A stretch of DNA of 64,000 nt from Wielerella bovis. Its GTDB lineage: Bacteria > Pseudomonadota > Gammaproteobacteria > Burkholderiales > Neisseriaceae. The number at the start of each line of letters is the position of its first letter. Within the stretch, counting starts at the first letter, position 1. This document shows positions 1 through 7,337 of the stretch, piece after piece. The position numbers and the translations under genes are program-made. The stretch covers positions 1,116,001-1,180,000 of the forward strand of contig NZ_CP092361.1 in the NCBI RefSeq assembly GCF_022354465.1, read 5' to 3'. The notes below the pieces were generated by a model. The model ran no database searches. It saw only the letters and a program-made list of their open reading frames with translations, and was not told where the DNA came from.

Positions 1-775
1 TGTTGTGCCTGTACATTTGTGTGGCGAACCCTGCGATATGGCAGCCATCAAACAATTGGCGGACGAATACGGCTTTAAAATCATTGAAGACGCGTCACAC
101 GCGATTGGTGCAAGCTATCGTGGTGGCAAAGTGGGAAATTGCGAATTCAGCGACATCACCGTATTCAGTTTCCATCCTGTGAAAATCATCACCACCGCCG
201 AAGGTGGCTTAGCAAGCACCAATAATGCTGATTTAGCAAACAAAATGGCGCGACTGCGTTCGCATGGCATTACACGCGAAAGCAGCGAAATGGTAGGTGA
301 GCCAGATGGCTCATGGTACTATCAGCAAATAGATTTAGGCTATAACTACCGCATGACTGAAATGCAAGCCGCGCTGGGTTTGAGCCAATTATCGCGTTTG
401 GATGAATTTGTGGCGCGCCGTCATGTGTTGGCAGCACAATATGATGATTTATTAGCGGATTTACCTGTGGGTTTGCCATTCAGGCAGCCTGAAAATGTAT
501 CGGCTTTGCATTTATATCCCATACTGGTTGTGCCTGAAAAACGCCGACAAGTATTTGATTATTTGCGCCAAAATGGCATTGGCGTAAATGTGCATTATAT
601 TCCTGTGCATACGCAACCGTATTACCGCGAACAATTCGGTTTCGCGCACGGCGATTTTCCCAATGCGGAACATTATTATGCACAAGCAATCAGTTTGCCC
701 TTGTATTTTGATTTATCAGATGATGAACAAAAACAAGTGGTTGAGACATTGAAACGTGCATTACAGGCAGCCTGA
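1..775 (+). CDS. pseC: UDP-4-amino-4,6-dideoxy-N-acetyl-beta-L-altrosamine transaminase, 5' truncated by window edge
   Basis: C-terminal part of a DegT/DnrJ/EryC1-type PLP aminotransferase; the reading frame is open to the left edge, so the N-terminus lies outside. EDASHAIG holds the Asp that contacts the PLP ring nitrogen, and SFHPVKIITTAEGG holds the Schiff-base Lys (codon near nt 182). The family member that fits best is PseC, which transaminates the 4-keto intermediate of CMP-pseudaminic acid synthesis in the cytoplasm. pseF follows after 2 bp, which supports this over other sugar aminotransferases. The last codons and the TGA stop lie inside a DUS (765-776), so the protein ends Gln-Ala-Ala. 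Confidence 0.88.
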   Translation, partial: VVPVHLCGEPCDMAAIKQLADEYGFKIIEDASHAIGASYRGGKVGNCEFSDITVFSFHPVKIITTAEGGLASTNNADLANKMARLRSHGITRESSEMVGEPDGSWYYQQIDLGYNYRMTEMQAALGLSQLSRLDEFVARRHVLAAQYDDLLADLPVGLPFRQPENVSALHLYPILVVPEKRRQVFDYLRQNGIGVNVHYIPVHTQPYYREQFGFAHGDFPNAEHYYAQAISLPLYFDLSDDEQKQVVETLKRALQAA

Positions 776-776
776 A
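765..776 (+). other. DNA uptake sequence (Kingella dialect) forming the pseC stop codon
   Basis: Exact AGGCAGCCTGAA. Read in the pseC frame it supplies the final Ala-Ala and the TGA stop. The same 12-mer, mostly with a run of A after it, recurs on both strands throughout the window; this entry is the representative. By established knowledge such sequences mark neisserial DNA for uptake through the minor pilin ComP. Confidence 0.95.
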
Positions 777-777
777 C

Positions 778-1467
778 ATGACCCTAGCGATTATCCCAGC
801 GCGTGGTGGCAGCAAACGCATTCCACGTAAAAACATTAAATTATTTAACGGCAAACCCATGATTGCTCACAGCATACTCGCCGCGCAAAATTCAGGCTGC
901 TTTGAACGCATTATCGTTTCCACCGATGATGCGGAAATTGCCGAAATTGCACAACAATATGGCGCGGAAGTGCCATTTACGCGCCCAGCCGAATTGTCCG
1001 ATGATTTTGCCACCACAGGCGCGGTTATCGCCCATACAATTGATTTTATGCAAAAACAAGGAGGTTGGCACGGCGACATCGCTTGCTGTATTTATGCCAC
1101 CTCGCCCTTTATTCAGGCTGCCGATTTGCAAATTGGCGCAACAAAATTGCGTGAAACGGGCGCGGATTTTGCCTTTTCTGTAACCGATTACGCTTTTCCC
1201 ATTCAACGCGCTTTGAAATTGGATGATGTGGGCGAAGTGGCGATGTGGCAGCCTGAAATGTTTGCCGTGCGCTCGCAAGATTTGGCAACCGCTTGGCATG
1301 ATGCAGGGCAATTTTATTGGGGAACAAGCACCGCATGGCTCGCGCAAAAACCAATTTTTAACAGCAAAAGTGTGGGTGTGAAATTGCCGCGTTATCGTGT
1401 GCAAGATATTGATACTATTGGTGATTGGGAATACGCAGAATTGATGGCGAAAGTGTTGCTAGAATAG
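778..1467 (+). CDS. pseF: Pseudaminic acid cytidylyltransferase
   Basis: 229 aa, full length for the CMP-sialate-synthetase-like cytidylyltransferases. The N-terminal nucleotide-binding motif AIIPARGGSKRIPRKNI sits at residues 4-20, followed by VSTDD and the ATSPF segment. It activates pseudaminic acid with CTP to CMP-pseudaminic acid for transfer to a surface glycan or glycoprotein. It is coupled to pseC with a 2-bp gap, so the two are probably one transcript. NeuA is an alternative name for the fold, but the pseC neighbour and the close similarity to PseF argue for pseudaminate. The rest of the pathway must lie to the left of the window. Confidence 0.9.
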   Translation: MTLAIIPARGGSKRIPRKNIKLFNGKPMIAHSILAAQNSGCFERIIVSTDDAEIAEIAQQYGAEVPFTRPAELSDDFATTGAVIAHTIDFMQKQGGWHGDIACCIYATSPFIQAADLQIGATKLRETGADFAFSVTDYAFPIQRALKLDDVGEVAMWQPEMFAVRSQDLATAWHDAGQFYWGTSTAWLAQKPIFNSKSVGVKLPRYRVQDIDTIGDWEYAELMAKVLLE

Positions 1468-1529
1468 AACGAATAGGTTTCGGGGAAACTGAAAATTTTG
1501 CAAAATCCATTCAGGTAGCCTGAAATTTT

Positions 1530-1579
1530 GTAGCACCTGTATTTTTAACTCTTATTAGGGTTAAAAATACAGGTGCTAC
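1530..1579. repeat. Perfect 19-bp inverted repeat (stem-loop)
   Basis: Arms 1530-1548 (GTAGCACCTGTATTTTTAA) and 1561-1579 are exact complements around a 12-nt loop. It lies 60 bp after the pseF stop. No U-run follows the second arm, so it is not a classic terminator; it could be a small hairpin-forming element or a 3'-end stabiliser of the pse transcript. Confidence 0.8.
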
Positions 1580-1638
1580 CATTTGAGTTTTGCAAAGGTT
1601 TTAGCCTGTATTCATCATCTTAAGTTTTCTTCTTTATT

Positions 1639-1723
1639 ATAGTTGTTTCAAATACAAATAGTGCTACAGTGTTGCCAACACTCTAGTGTTGTCGCTTTGT
1701 CCGTGTTAATTTGAAGCGACTAT
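1639..1723. mobile_element. Degenerate Correia-like element (internally deleted)
   Basis: The ends ATAGTTGTTTCAAATACAA and TTAATTTGAAGCGACTAT are inverted relatives of the ends of the copy at 27070-27176. The core retains GTGTTGCCAACAC and TTGTCGC but lacks the GTAC-rich middle. Read as a decayed copy of the same 107-bp family. Confidence 0.6.
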
Positions 1724-1822
1724 CTTACTTCATACGACTACAATATTGCTTTTCAAGCCAATAGACCCGAAATTGGCTTGAAAATTTGCGTTGCATTATA
1801 TTAATATGGCAAATATGGATTC

Positions 1823-1990
1823 TTAGAACCTGTATTCACAATCTTAATAGCTTGCTTTTATCGCCACTTCATGCGCCTACTGCGTTGGCTTTTCATGCCA
1901 ATATGTTCAATATAGGCATGAAAAGCTGCCTTGTATTCGCAAGTGTGTCAATAGAATCAAGCCACCAATCTTATAAATACAGGTTCTTAA
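1823..1990. mobile_element. 168-bp repeat element, family with CCTGTATTC ends
   Basis: Inverted ends (AGAACCTGTATTC and AAATACAGGTTCT) enclose about 140 bp that is largely the same as 25843-26010, including TTGCTTTTATCGCCACTTC. The right end overlaps the stop codon of the Slam gene, so the element abuts or supplies that stop. It has no coding capacity and looks like a MITE. Confidence 0.8.
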
Positions 1991-3738
1991 AATGCTTTAC
2001 CCAATTCTACAAAAAATTGTTGTTTGTTGTAGCGATACAAAAGATGGTTACTTTGTTGTCGACTAGCAACCCACGCTAATTTGGGCATTAAGCCGTTCCA
2101 TTGTATTTTATTGTGTGCAAAAGTAACGTAACTACTTAATTGGCGGTCTTTACGTCGCTCATTCAAAAACCAATCAGGAGCATCATAACGTCGTGTGGAT
2201 GCTGTTATATTAACTGATGTTTCTAGGCCTTTCCAATAATTTATCCAGCCTAATCGTGTTGCTCGACGAGAATTAGCTGAACTTTTATCTCGTGCATTTT
2301 CACGCAAAAAGTCTGCACCAAACAATAAGATATTGCTTGGATTAACTTGATATTGAAAAGTTTGTGAAATTAAAAAGCTGCTACCGTCCAAAAAATTGCG
2401 TTGATTGTGTTTATTGTAGGCTGCGCGTACATTGGTAAAACTATACCATTTTTGCGAGAGTGGGCGGTTGTGTCGCACACGCATGCCATATTGCTGTGAA
2501 TATGCTTTGCCACCAAACCAGCGTTTTTCGTAAATAGGTAAAATACGCCATTCTCGTTTGGCATTGCGGTGTGATATACCTAAATGCACTCCGATATTTA
2601 AATCATTATATTTGCTTTTGTTTTGGTAATGTTTACCATAAACTTGGCTACCCATAAGCAGAGACCAATTTTGTTTTAATGGAATTTTTTTGTCAGCAGT
2701 GAAATCATAAGATATGCCTCGAGCTTTTTCTGGTGGTGGAAAATTCCAAGCCCCAGTTGTTGTTTCTACAACTGTTTGATTAGGTGCATTGTTGATATTA
2801 TTCTCACTTAAATAATTCAGGCTGCCTGAAAATTTCCATTTTTTTTGTTCTTGAAAAAACTTTTTATGTTGTTGTAAAACCTGATGAATTTCTTGGGGAA
2901 GATTGGAGTCTTGATTGAGAATTTCAACTTGTTCTTCTGCATCAAGATAACGAGCATCTTGCAATAAAGTTTGCATCAAATCAAAGCGAACAGGTGCAAT
3001 ATGATTTTGATTTTCTAAAATATTTTCATATAAACCAATTGCTTTATTGAGTTGTCCATCGGATTGAGCCAAACGTGCTTGTGCATATTGCGCTAAAATT
3101 TCATCTTTTTCGGTAAGCTGTAAATATAAAGGTAACAACAGCCGTACTGCATTCATATCTCGTGTCAGAACGGCTGAATCCAGCGCGTGTTGGAGTAGTT
3201 CAGGTTCATTTAATAAATCTTGCGACCGTATTTCACGCACATTTTCTGTATTTGATGTGTCATCTTTTGTAGGAATAAGTGACATCTCCTGCGATTTTTC
3301 AGGCAAGGCAATGTCCCAATGCTCACTAGGTTGAATTGTATCTAAAGTATGTTGTAATAACTGTGGGGCATTGGGTAAATTTGGAGAACGTATTTCGGGC
3401 ATATTTTTTATATCTGATGCGGTTATCTCCATGTGTATTTCTGGATTTTGGTGCTGTTTTTTTAATACTGCAAAGTCTTTATATCCGCTAGATTGCACTG
3501 TATTCAAAGTATCTTGCCATGTTTGAGCGGTATTCAATAAATCTTGTGAATGTATTTCAGATGCATGTTCCGTTTTTGATGCGTTTTCGTGTATATATAT
3601 GTTTGGATTTAATTGTGATTTTTCAGGCAAGGCAATATCCCAATGTTCGTTGGGTTGGTTAGATACAATAGAAGTTTGCGCCGTTGCAACTCCACAGCTT
3701 ACTGAATACATCAAACACGACAATATTTTTATTTTCAT
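1987..3738 (-). CDS. Slam-type surface lipoprotein assembly modifier (TPR + DUF560 barrel)
   Basis: 583 aa from the chosen ATG at 3738, which begins a clear signal peptide (MKIKILSC...GVATAQ) and has GGAAAA upstream; a longer frame would bury that signal. The layout is signal peptide, three degenerate 54-residue repeats (residues 28-189), a TPR-like helical region (about 190-300), then a DUF560 outer-membrane barrel starting at WKFSGSLNYL and ending in Phe. Slam proteins move lipoproteins across the outer membrane to the cell surface. Two likely clients lie just upstream on the same strand. Described Slams are shorter and lack the 54-residue repeats, so the N-terminal extension is unusual. 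The family call is firm; client specificity is inferred. Confidence 0.87.
   Translation of the reverse strand: MKIKILSCLMYSVSCGVATAQTSIVSNQPNEHWDIALPEKSQLNPNIYIHENASKTEHASEIHSQDLLNTAQTWQDTLNTVQSSGYKDFAVLKKQHQNPEIHMEITASDIKNMPEIRSPNLPNAPQLLQHTLDTIQPSEHWDIALPEKSQEMSLIPTKDDTSNTENVREIRSQDLLNEPELLQHALDSAVLTRDMNAVRLLLPLYLQLTEKDEILAQYAQARLAQSDGQLNKAIGLYENILENQNHIAPVRFDLMQTLLQDARYLDAEEQVEILNQDSNLPQEIHQVLQQHKKFFQEQKKWKFSGSLNYLSENNINNAPNQTVVETTTGAWNFPPPEKARGISYDFTADKKIPLKQNWSLLMGSQVYGKHYQNKSKYNDLNIGVHLGISHRNAKREWRILPIYEKRWFGGKAYSQQYGMRVRHNRPLSQKWYSFTNVRAAYNKHNQRNFLDGSSFLISQTFQYQVNPSNILLFGADFLRENARDKSSANSRRATRLGWINYWKGLETSVNITASTRRYDAPDWFLNERRKDRQLSSYVTFAHNKIQWNGLMPKLAWVASRQQSNHLLYRYNKQQFFVELGKAF
3172..3657 (-). 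repeat. Three tandem 54-codon repeats inside the Slam gene
   Basis: Three consecutive units each begin with Gln and end with a Leu-Asp/Asn-Thr-type helix. Units 1 and 3 both carry EHWDIALPEKSQ exactly 108 residues apart; unit 2 is diverged at that spot. All three share an E-I-R/H-S-x-D/N-L motif (residue numbers 28-81, 82-135 and 136-189 of the protein). Confidence 0.8.
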
Positions 3739-3763
3739 AATGATTTTCCATAAAGTCAAAAAC

Positions 3764-3802
3764 GGTTTCAGGCTGCTATATTCAATTATGCTGCCTGAAA
3801 CC
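3764..3802 (-). terminator. DUS-based hairpin between lipoprotein and Slam genes
   Basis: GGTTTCAGGC and GCCTGAAACC arms enclose a short loop, with one internal mismatch. On the minus strand GTTTTTG follows. It lies between the stop of the upstream lipoprotein (3820) and the Slam start (3738). It could therefore act as a partial terminator that makes Slam less abundant than its client. Confidence 0.55.
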
Positions 3803-3819
3803 ATTATTATAAACCTGAA

Positions 3820-4650
3820 TTATTGTTTTTTCGCGCCAAATGCACCGGCAAAGTCAGGTTTGTTTTTTGTTCCTTTGTGGAAAGTACCACTCAATTCTTC
3901 TGCGGCAGAACCAAAGAAATGACCTTGCATATTTGTGCCATTATGTGTACCACTAAATGCATTACCAGAAATCGTGCCTTTTAATGCTACGCTATTGGCT
4001 TTAGGAATGCTCACTGTTCCATCAATCGTTTTATTGCCATAATTCACATTAAATTTAGCACTACCTGTATCCCAACCATCTGTTTGATTGCTAGCATATA
4101 CAGCATGACCAACATAGGTAGCAGTACCTGTTGTTGGAACTTTATTGGCATCGGTAAATTGACCATGTGAAATTAAATAGAAAGAGTCTTCATTGTGAGG
4201 TTCATATACGCCAAAACGAGTGTAACTGTATCCACCATGTACTTTTTTGTAATCTTGATTTTTTGCATTAATGGTGTACCAAGAACCTACTTGAATACCA
4301 GGATCAATCAAAGTTAATTCTTTGCCATCAACTATGATTTTATCTAGATTATTGCCAGAAATGGGTTTATTTGTGCCATATTCACTAAAATTCCCATTTT
4401 TATCTATGAATTTCGTTGCACTACCTCCAAATTTGGTAGTATTTTGATTTGCGGTTGTGTTTTGTTGATTTGAACCGCTATTTGAGCCATTGTTATTTGG
4501 CTGATTTACTGTTGGATTTTGTTGATTTGCACCATTATGAGGAGCAGGTTTGGTTGTTGTTGGGCTACCTCCACCACTACTACCGCAAGCTGTTAGAAAA
4601 ACTGCGCATGCACATGCCCCTAGTTTCCAAAAAATTTGTTTTGTTTTCAT
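3820..4650 (-). CDS. Surface lipoprotein with C-terminal TbpB/NHBA-like barrel, probable Slam client
   Basis: 276 aa. It has a lipoprotein signal with lipobox LTAC (Cys 22), then a Gly/Ser/Asn/Gln-rich linker to about residue 72. A C-terminal domain of about 200 residues carries the pattern of eight-stranded TbpB-type barrels: GTISGNAFSG, GHFFGSAAEE, GTFHKGT and a final AGAFGAKK. Such lipoproteins are surface displayed and usually bind host proteins (transferrin, haem carriers, complement factors); the ligand here is unknown. The gene precedes Slam on the same strand and is a clear paralogue of the next lipoprotein upstream. AGGAG sits before the ATG. Confidence 0.85.
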   Translation of the reverse strand: MKTKQIFWKLGACACAVFLTACGSSGGGSPTTTKPAPHNGANQQNPTVNQPNNNGSNSGSNQQNTTANQNTTKFGGSATKFIDKNGNFSEYGTNKPISGNNLDKIIVDGKELTLIDPGIQVGSWYTINAKNQDYKKVHGGYSYTRFGVYEPHNEDSFYLISHGQFTDANKVPTTGTATYVGHAVYASNQTDGWDTGSAKFNVNYGNKTIDGTVSIPKANSVALKGTISGNAFSGTHNGTNMQGHFFGSAAEELSGTFHKGTKNKPDFAGAFGAKKQ

Positions 4651-4719
4651 GGCAAAACTCCTGTTTTATAAACACAAATAAATTCATAGGATGATTAAGC
4701 TAGCGCTCAATCGCGTGTA

Positions 4720-4748
4720 ATGTTATGTAGTTAAAAATGGGGCGTCAA
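4720..4748 (-). promoter_or_regulatory. Predicted promoter of the lipoprotein-Slam unit
   Basis: On the minus strand TTGACG (4748-4743) and TAACAT (4725-4720) are separated by exactly 17 bp, about 70 bp before the start codon. No Fur or Zur box is obvious at it. Confidence 0.6.
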
Positions 4749-5065
4749 GAGTTATAAAGAAAAGAAAGGAAGTTTGTTGTATTTTTACAAAATTAAGGTT
4801 TAAAGCTGCTTTAATATTAAGCAATTAATGAGTTGAATTTGTAAAATAATCATAATAAATCAATTATTTGAATTTTAACTTAATCAAAGCCTGTTTTAGG
4901 CAGCCTAAAACCTATATTTGAGAATATAACTTATAGTTTAAAAAAATATTTTATTATATTTCAATTAATTATGATTTAATGCTATTGGTTTCAGTATATA
5001 AAGATATAAAGTACTTTTAATTTCCATAAATTGACAAAATCGTCAAGTTCTATATAGATGCTAAA
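4749..5065. other. AT-rich intergenic stretch
   Basis: Very AT-rich DNA between the two lipoprotein genes, with one degenerate DUS (AGGCAGCCTAAA near 4898). No ORF of credible length and no further motif recognised. Confidence 0.6.
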
Positions 5066-5180
5066 AACCTATATTCATCATTGTAATAGCTTTATTTTAT
5101 CACTCTGCTGGGTTGGCTTTTCACACCAACTTGAACGAATTGGCAGTAAAATTAAGCTATCAATCTTATGAATATAGGTT
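5066..5180. mobile_element. Short relative of the 168-bp repeat element (115 bp)
   Basis: Perfect 13-bp inverted ends AACCTATATTCAT / ATGAATATAGGTT. Internal blocks GTTGGCTTTTCACACC and AATTGGCAGTAAAAT match 25843-26010. Compared with that copy, the ends have changed at matching positions on both sides. Confidence 0.75.
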
Positions 5181-5192
5181 GTTCTATTCAAA

Positions 5193-6791
5193 TTATTGTT
5201 TTTTTGCACCAAATGCGCCCATGGCCTCAGGATTATTTGGTGTACCTTTGTGGAATGTTCCACCAACTTCTTCGGCATTAGGTCCAAAGAAACGGCCATT
5301 CATTTTATAGTTATCGTATGTGCCACTAAAGGTGTTGCCTGAAATTGTACCTTTTAGATTTACTGCAGGAAAATGACGATTTAGGCTGGTAATACTGGCA
5401 GCAACATTTTTTGTACCATAATCTACTTCAACAACAGCTTGACCTTTTGCCCAGCCATTTTGTTCTTTTAATACAGGATTAATTTTATTAGTTACATCCA
5501 GATTATTAGTTGTATAGGTATCGCCATAGACTGCCTCGCCTATATAAGTGGCTTTACCTGTAGTAGGTACTTTGCTGGTATCGGTAATTTGACCGTGTGC
5601 AATTAAATTGATACCATGAATGTCTTGATCTTTGTTTTGGGTATAAACACCAAAGCGTGTATAGCTCAAAGATGCGTTAATCAGGCGTTTCTCTTGTAAA
5701 TCTTTTGTATTAATCCATTTATCACTTATGTTGAGCGGAACTAAAGTTACCGTTTTACCGTCAATAATAACAGTATTCAAGTTGTTGCCTGAAATGTTTT
5801 GTTGCGTACCAAATTTGGTAAGTACATTGTTTTTACTACTCTCTGTAGCTTGAACTATGATGCCACTAAAATTTTTGTTGGTGTTGTTGCTGCTATTAGT
5901 GTTTTTTGGGGTAGCAGGTGTATCTTTATTGGTACTGCTATTTGAACTGTTGCCTGCATTGGTATTTTTTGGGGTAGCAGGTGTATCTTTGCTGGTACTG
6001 CTATTTGAACTGTTGCCTGCACTGGTATTTTTTGGGGTAGCAGGTGTATCTTTGCTGGTACTGCTATTTGAACTGTTGCCTGCACTGGTATTTTTTGGGG
6101 TAGCAGGCGTATCTTTGCTGGTACTGCTATTTGAACTGTTGCCTGCATTGGTATTTTTTGGGGTAGCAGGTGTATCTTTGCTGGTACTGCTATTTGAACT
6201 GTTGCCTGCACTGGTATTTTTTGGGGTAGCAGGTGTATCTTTGCTGGTACTGCTATTTGAACTGTTGCCTGCACTGGTATTTTTTGGGATAGCAGGTGTA
6301 TCTTTGCTGGTACTGCTATTTGAACTGTTGCCTGCATTGGTATTTTTTGGGGTAGCAGGTGTATCTTTGCTGGTACTGCTATTTGAACTGTTGCCTGCAT
6401 TGGTATTTTTTGGGGTAGCAGGCGTATCTTTGCTGGTACTGCTATTTGAACTGTTGCCTGCATTGGTATTTTTTGGGGTAGCAGGTGTATCTTTGCTGGT
6501 ACTGCTATTTGAACTGTTGCCTGCATTGGTATTTTTTGGGGTAGCAGGTGTATCTTTGCTGGTACTGCTATTTGAACTGTTGCCTGCACTGGTATTTTTT
6601 GGGGTAGCAGGTGTATCTTTGCTGGTACTGCTATTTGAACTGTTGCTCGCATTTGTGTTGGGGGCTACTGTTACATTTGTATTCGCGCTGTTGATTGGCG
6701 CATTATTATTGCGACCACTACTACCGCATGCAGCTAATAAAACTGCACAAGCACAAGTACCTAATTTCCAAATAATTTGTTGTTTTCTCAC
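5193..6791 (-). CDS. Surface lipoprotein with twelve 21-residue repeats and TbpB/NHBA-like barrel
   Basis: 532 aa from a GTG start; AGGAG lies 7 nt upstream and no ATG alternative keeps the signal peptide. The lipobox is LAAC (Cys 22). Residues 47-298 are twelve near-identical copies of a 21-residue Asn/Ser/Thr/Lys/Pro-rich unit containing SKDTPATPKNT, a likely extended stalk. The C-terminal 230 residues match the neighbouring lipoprotein along most of their length (SYTRFGVY, KVPTTG, LKGTISGN, FFGPNAEE, GAFGAKK). A probable Slam client exposed on the outer membrane; ligand unknown. The repeat number is likely to vary between isolates. Confidence 0.85.
   Translation of the reverse strand: MRKQQIIWKLGTCACAVLLAACGSSGRNNNAPINSANTNVTVAPNTNASNSSNSSTSKDTPATPKNTSAGNSSNSSTSKDTPATPKNTNAGNSSNSSTSKDTPATPKNTNAGNSSNSSTSKDTPATPKNTNAGNSSNSSTSKDTPATPKNTNAGNSSNSSTSKDTPAIPKNTSAGNSSNSSTSKDTPATPKNTSAGNSSNSSTSKDTPATPKNTNAGNSSNSSTSKDTPATPKNTSAGNSSNSSTSKDTPATPKNTSAGNSSNSSTSKDTPATPKNTNAGNSSNSSTNKDTPATPKNTNSSNNTNKNFSGIIVQATESSKNNVLTKFGTQQNISGNNLNTVIIDGKTVTLVPLNISDKWINTKDLQEKRLINASLSYTRFGVYTQNKDQDIHGINLIAHGQITDTSKVPTTGKATYIGEAVYGDTYTTNNLDVTNKINPVLKEQNGWAKGQAVVEVDYGTKNVAASITSLNRHFPAVNLKGTISGNTFSGTYDNYKMNGRFFGPNAEEVGGTFHKGTPNNPEAMGAFGAKKQ
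5898..6653 (-). repeat. Twelve tandem 63-bp repeats
   Basis: 756 bp = 12 x 63 bp in frame. Differences between units are few: Ser/Asn at one position, one Ile for Thr, one Asn for Ser. Such near-identity means recent or ongoing homogenisation and predicts slippage or recombination in steps of 21 residues without a frameshift. Confidence 0.95.
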
Positions 6792-6825
6792 TTCAAAGCT
6801 CCTAAATTTGTAAACTTATAAAAGA

Positions 6826-6847
6826 AGATTGAGTTTTTACTCAATCT
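6826..6847 (-). promoter_or_regulatory. 9-bp hairpin in the leader of the repeat lipoprotein gene
   Basis: AGATTGAGT, four T, ACTCAATCT: a perfect stem 35 bp before the GTG start on the minus strand. A TTGACG box lies near 6880 but no good -10 box follows at 17 bp. The hairpin may be an operator or an mRNA-leader structure. Confidence 0.4.
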
Positions 6848-6999
6848 AATGTAATCCTAACCCATTTTTTATTCTATCGTCAAGCATCTACATTAAACTA
6901 TATATTTGGGCTAATTGAAATGTATGGTAGTTGGTTAAAATCGAAATAATACGCAGCCTGAAACCTTTGCAAGACCTATTCAGGCTGCCTGAAAACGCG

Positions 7000-7086
7000 T
7001 AGGTCGGATTCTCGTATCTAACATTTTTAATAAAAACAAATATTTGTGTTCAGTATGAGAAATGTTGAATTCAAGACTCTGACCTA
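7000..7086. repeat. 87-bp imperfect palindromic element with TAGGTCGG ends
   Basis: The left arm TAGGTCGGATTC...TAACATTT and the right arm AAATGTTGAATTC...GACCTA are imperfect inverted repeats. A related half copy (TAGGTCGGATTTTTGAATCC) sits at 20266-20320. Both copies follow a DUS and the string AAACCTTTGCAA. Confidence 0.55.
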
Positions 7087-7121
7087 TAAGTTTGATTTTT
7101 GTAAGGTTTCAGCCTGAAAAC

Positions 7122-7157
7122 AAAAAACCGCGTGAAATAATTGATTTCACGCGGTTT
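7122..7157 (-). terminator. Rho-independent terminator of the tRNA(CAU) gene
   Basis: 14-bp perfect stem (AAACCGCGTGAAAT and its complement) with a 5-nt loop, followed by a T run on the minus strand. Confidence 0.85.
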
Positions 7158-7162
7158 AAATT

Positions 7163-7238
<76 letters not shown>

Positions 7239-7257
7239 AAGTGCAAAGAAGCTGTGG

Positions 7258-7286
7258 ATTATACGACACATCATCCAACAATACAA
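7258..7286 (-). promoter_or_regulatory. tRNA(CAU) promoter
   Basis: TTGTAT - 17 bp - TATAAT on the minus strand, with the -10 box about 20 bp before the tRNA 5' end. Divergent from lysO. Confidence 0.65.
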
Positions 7287-7337
7287 GACTACAATCACCG
7301 CCTGCGCTATAATCAATCACCTCACAAGGAGCGCAAA

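Larger units (their letters stand above)
1468..1822. other. Intergenic repeat-rich stretch
   Basis: No plausible gene. Besides the separately listed hairpin and Correia-like remnant, there is a DUS variant TTCAGGTAGCCT near 1510, which is the complement of the Eikenella dialect and one base from the local one. There is also a pair CTTTTCAAGCCAAT / ATTGGCTTGAAAA (about 1750-1786) that can fold as a hairpin. Confidence 0.6.

Noticed and set aside
1786..2079. Possible 97-codon gene on the plus strand near 1.8-2.1 kb
   Set aside because: It runs through the 168-bp repeat element and into the antisense of the Slam gene; no family resemblance.
5855..6652. Minus-strand ORF in another frame through the same repeats
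   Set aside because: Frame-shifted shadow of the repeat lipoprotein; it has no signal peptide or domain, while the lipoprotein frame has both.
5898..6653. 63-bp tandem array as a CRISPR array
   Set aside because: The units are contiguous, in frame and without unique spacers; it is a coding repeat.
5857..6813. Long plus-strand ORF with repeated Leu/Val-rich units opposite the lipoprotein gene
   Set aside because: It is the antisense of the twelve 63-bp repeats; a repeat array of 63 bp stays open in several frames. No ribosome site and no sensible protein.
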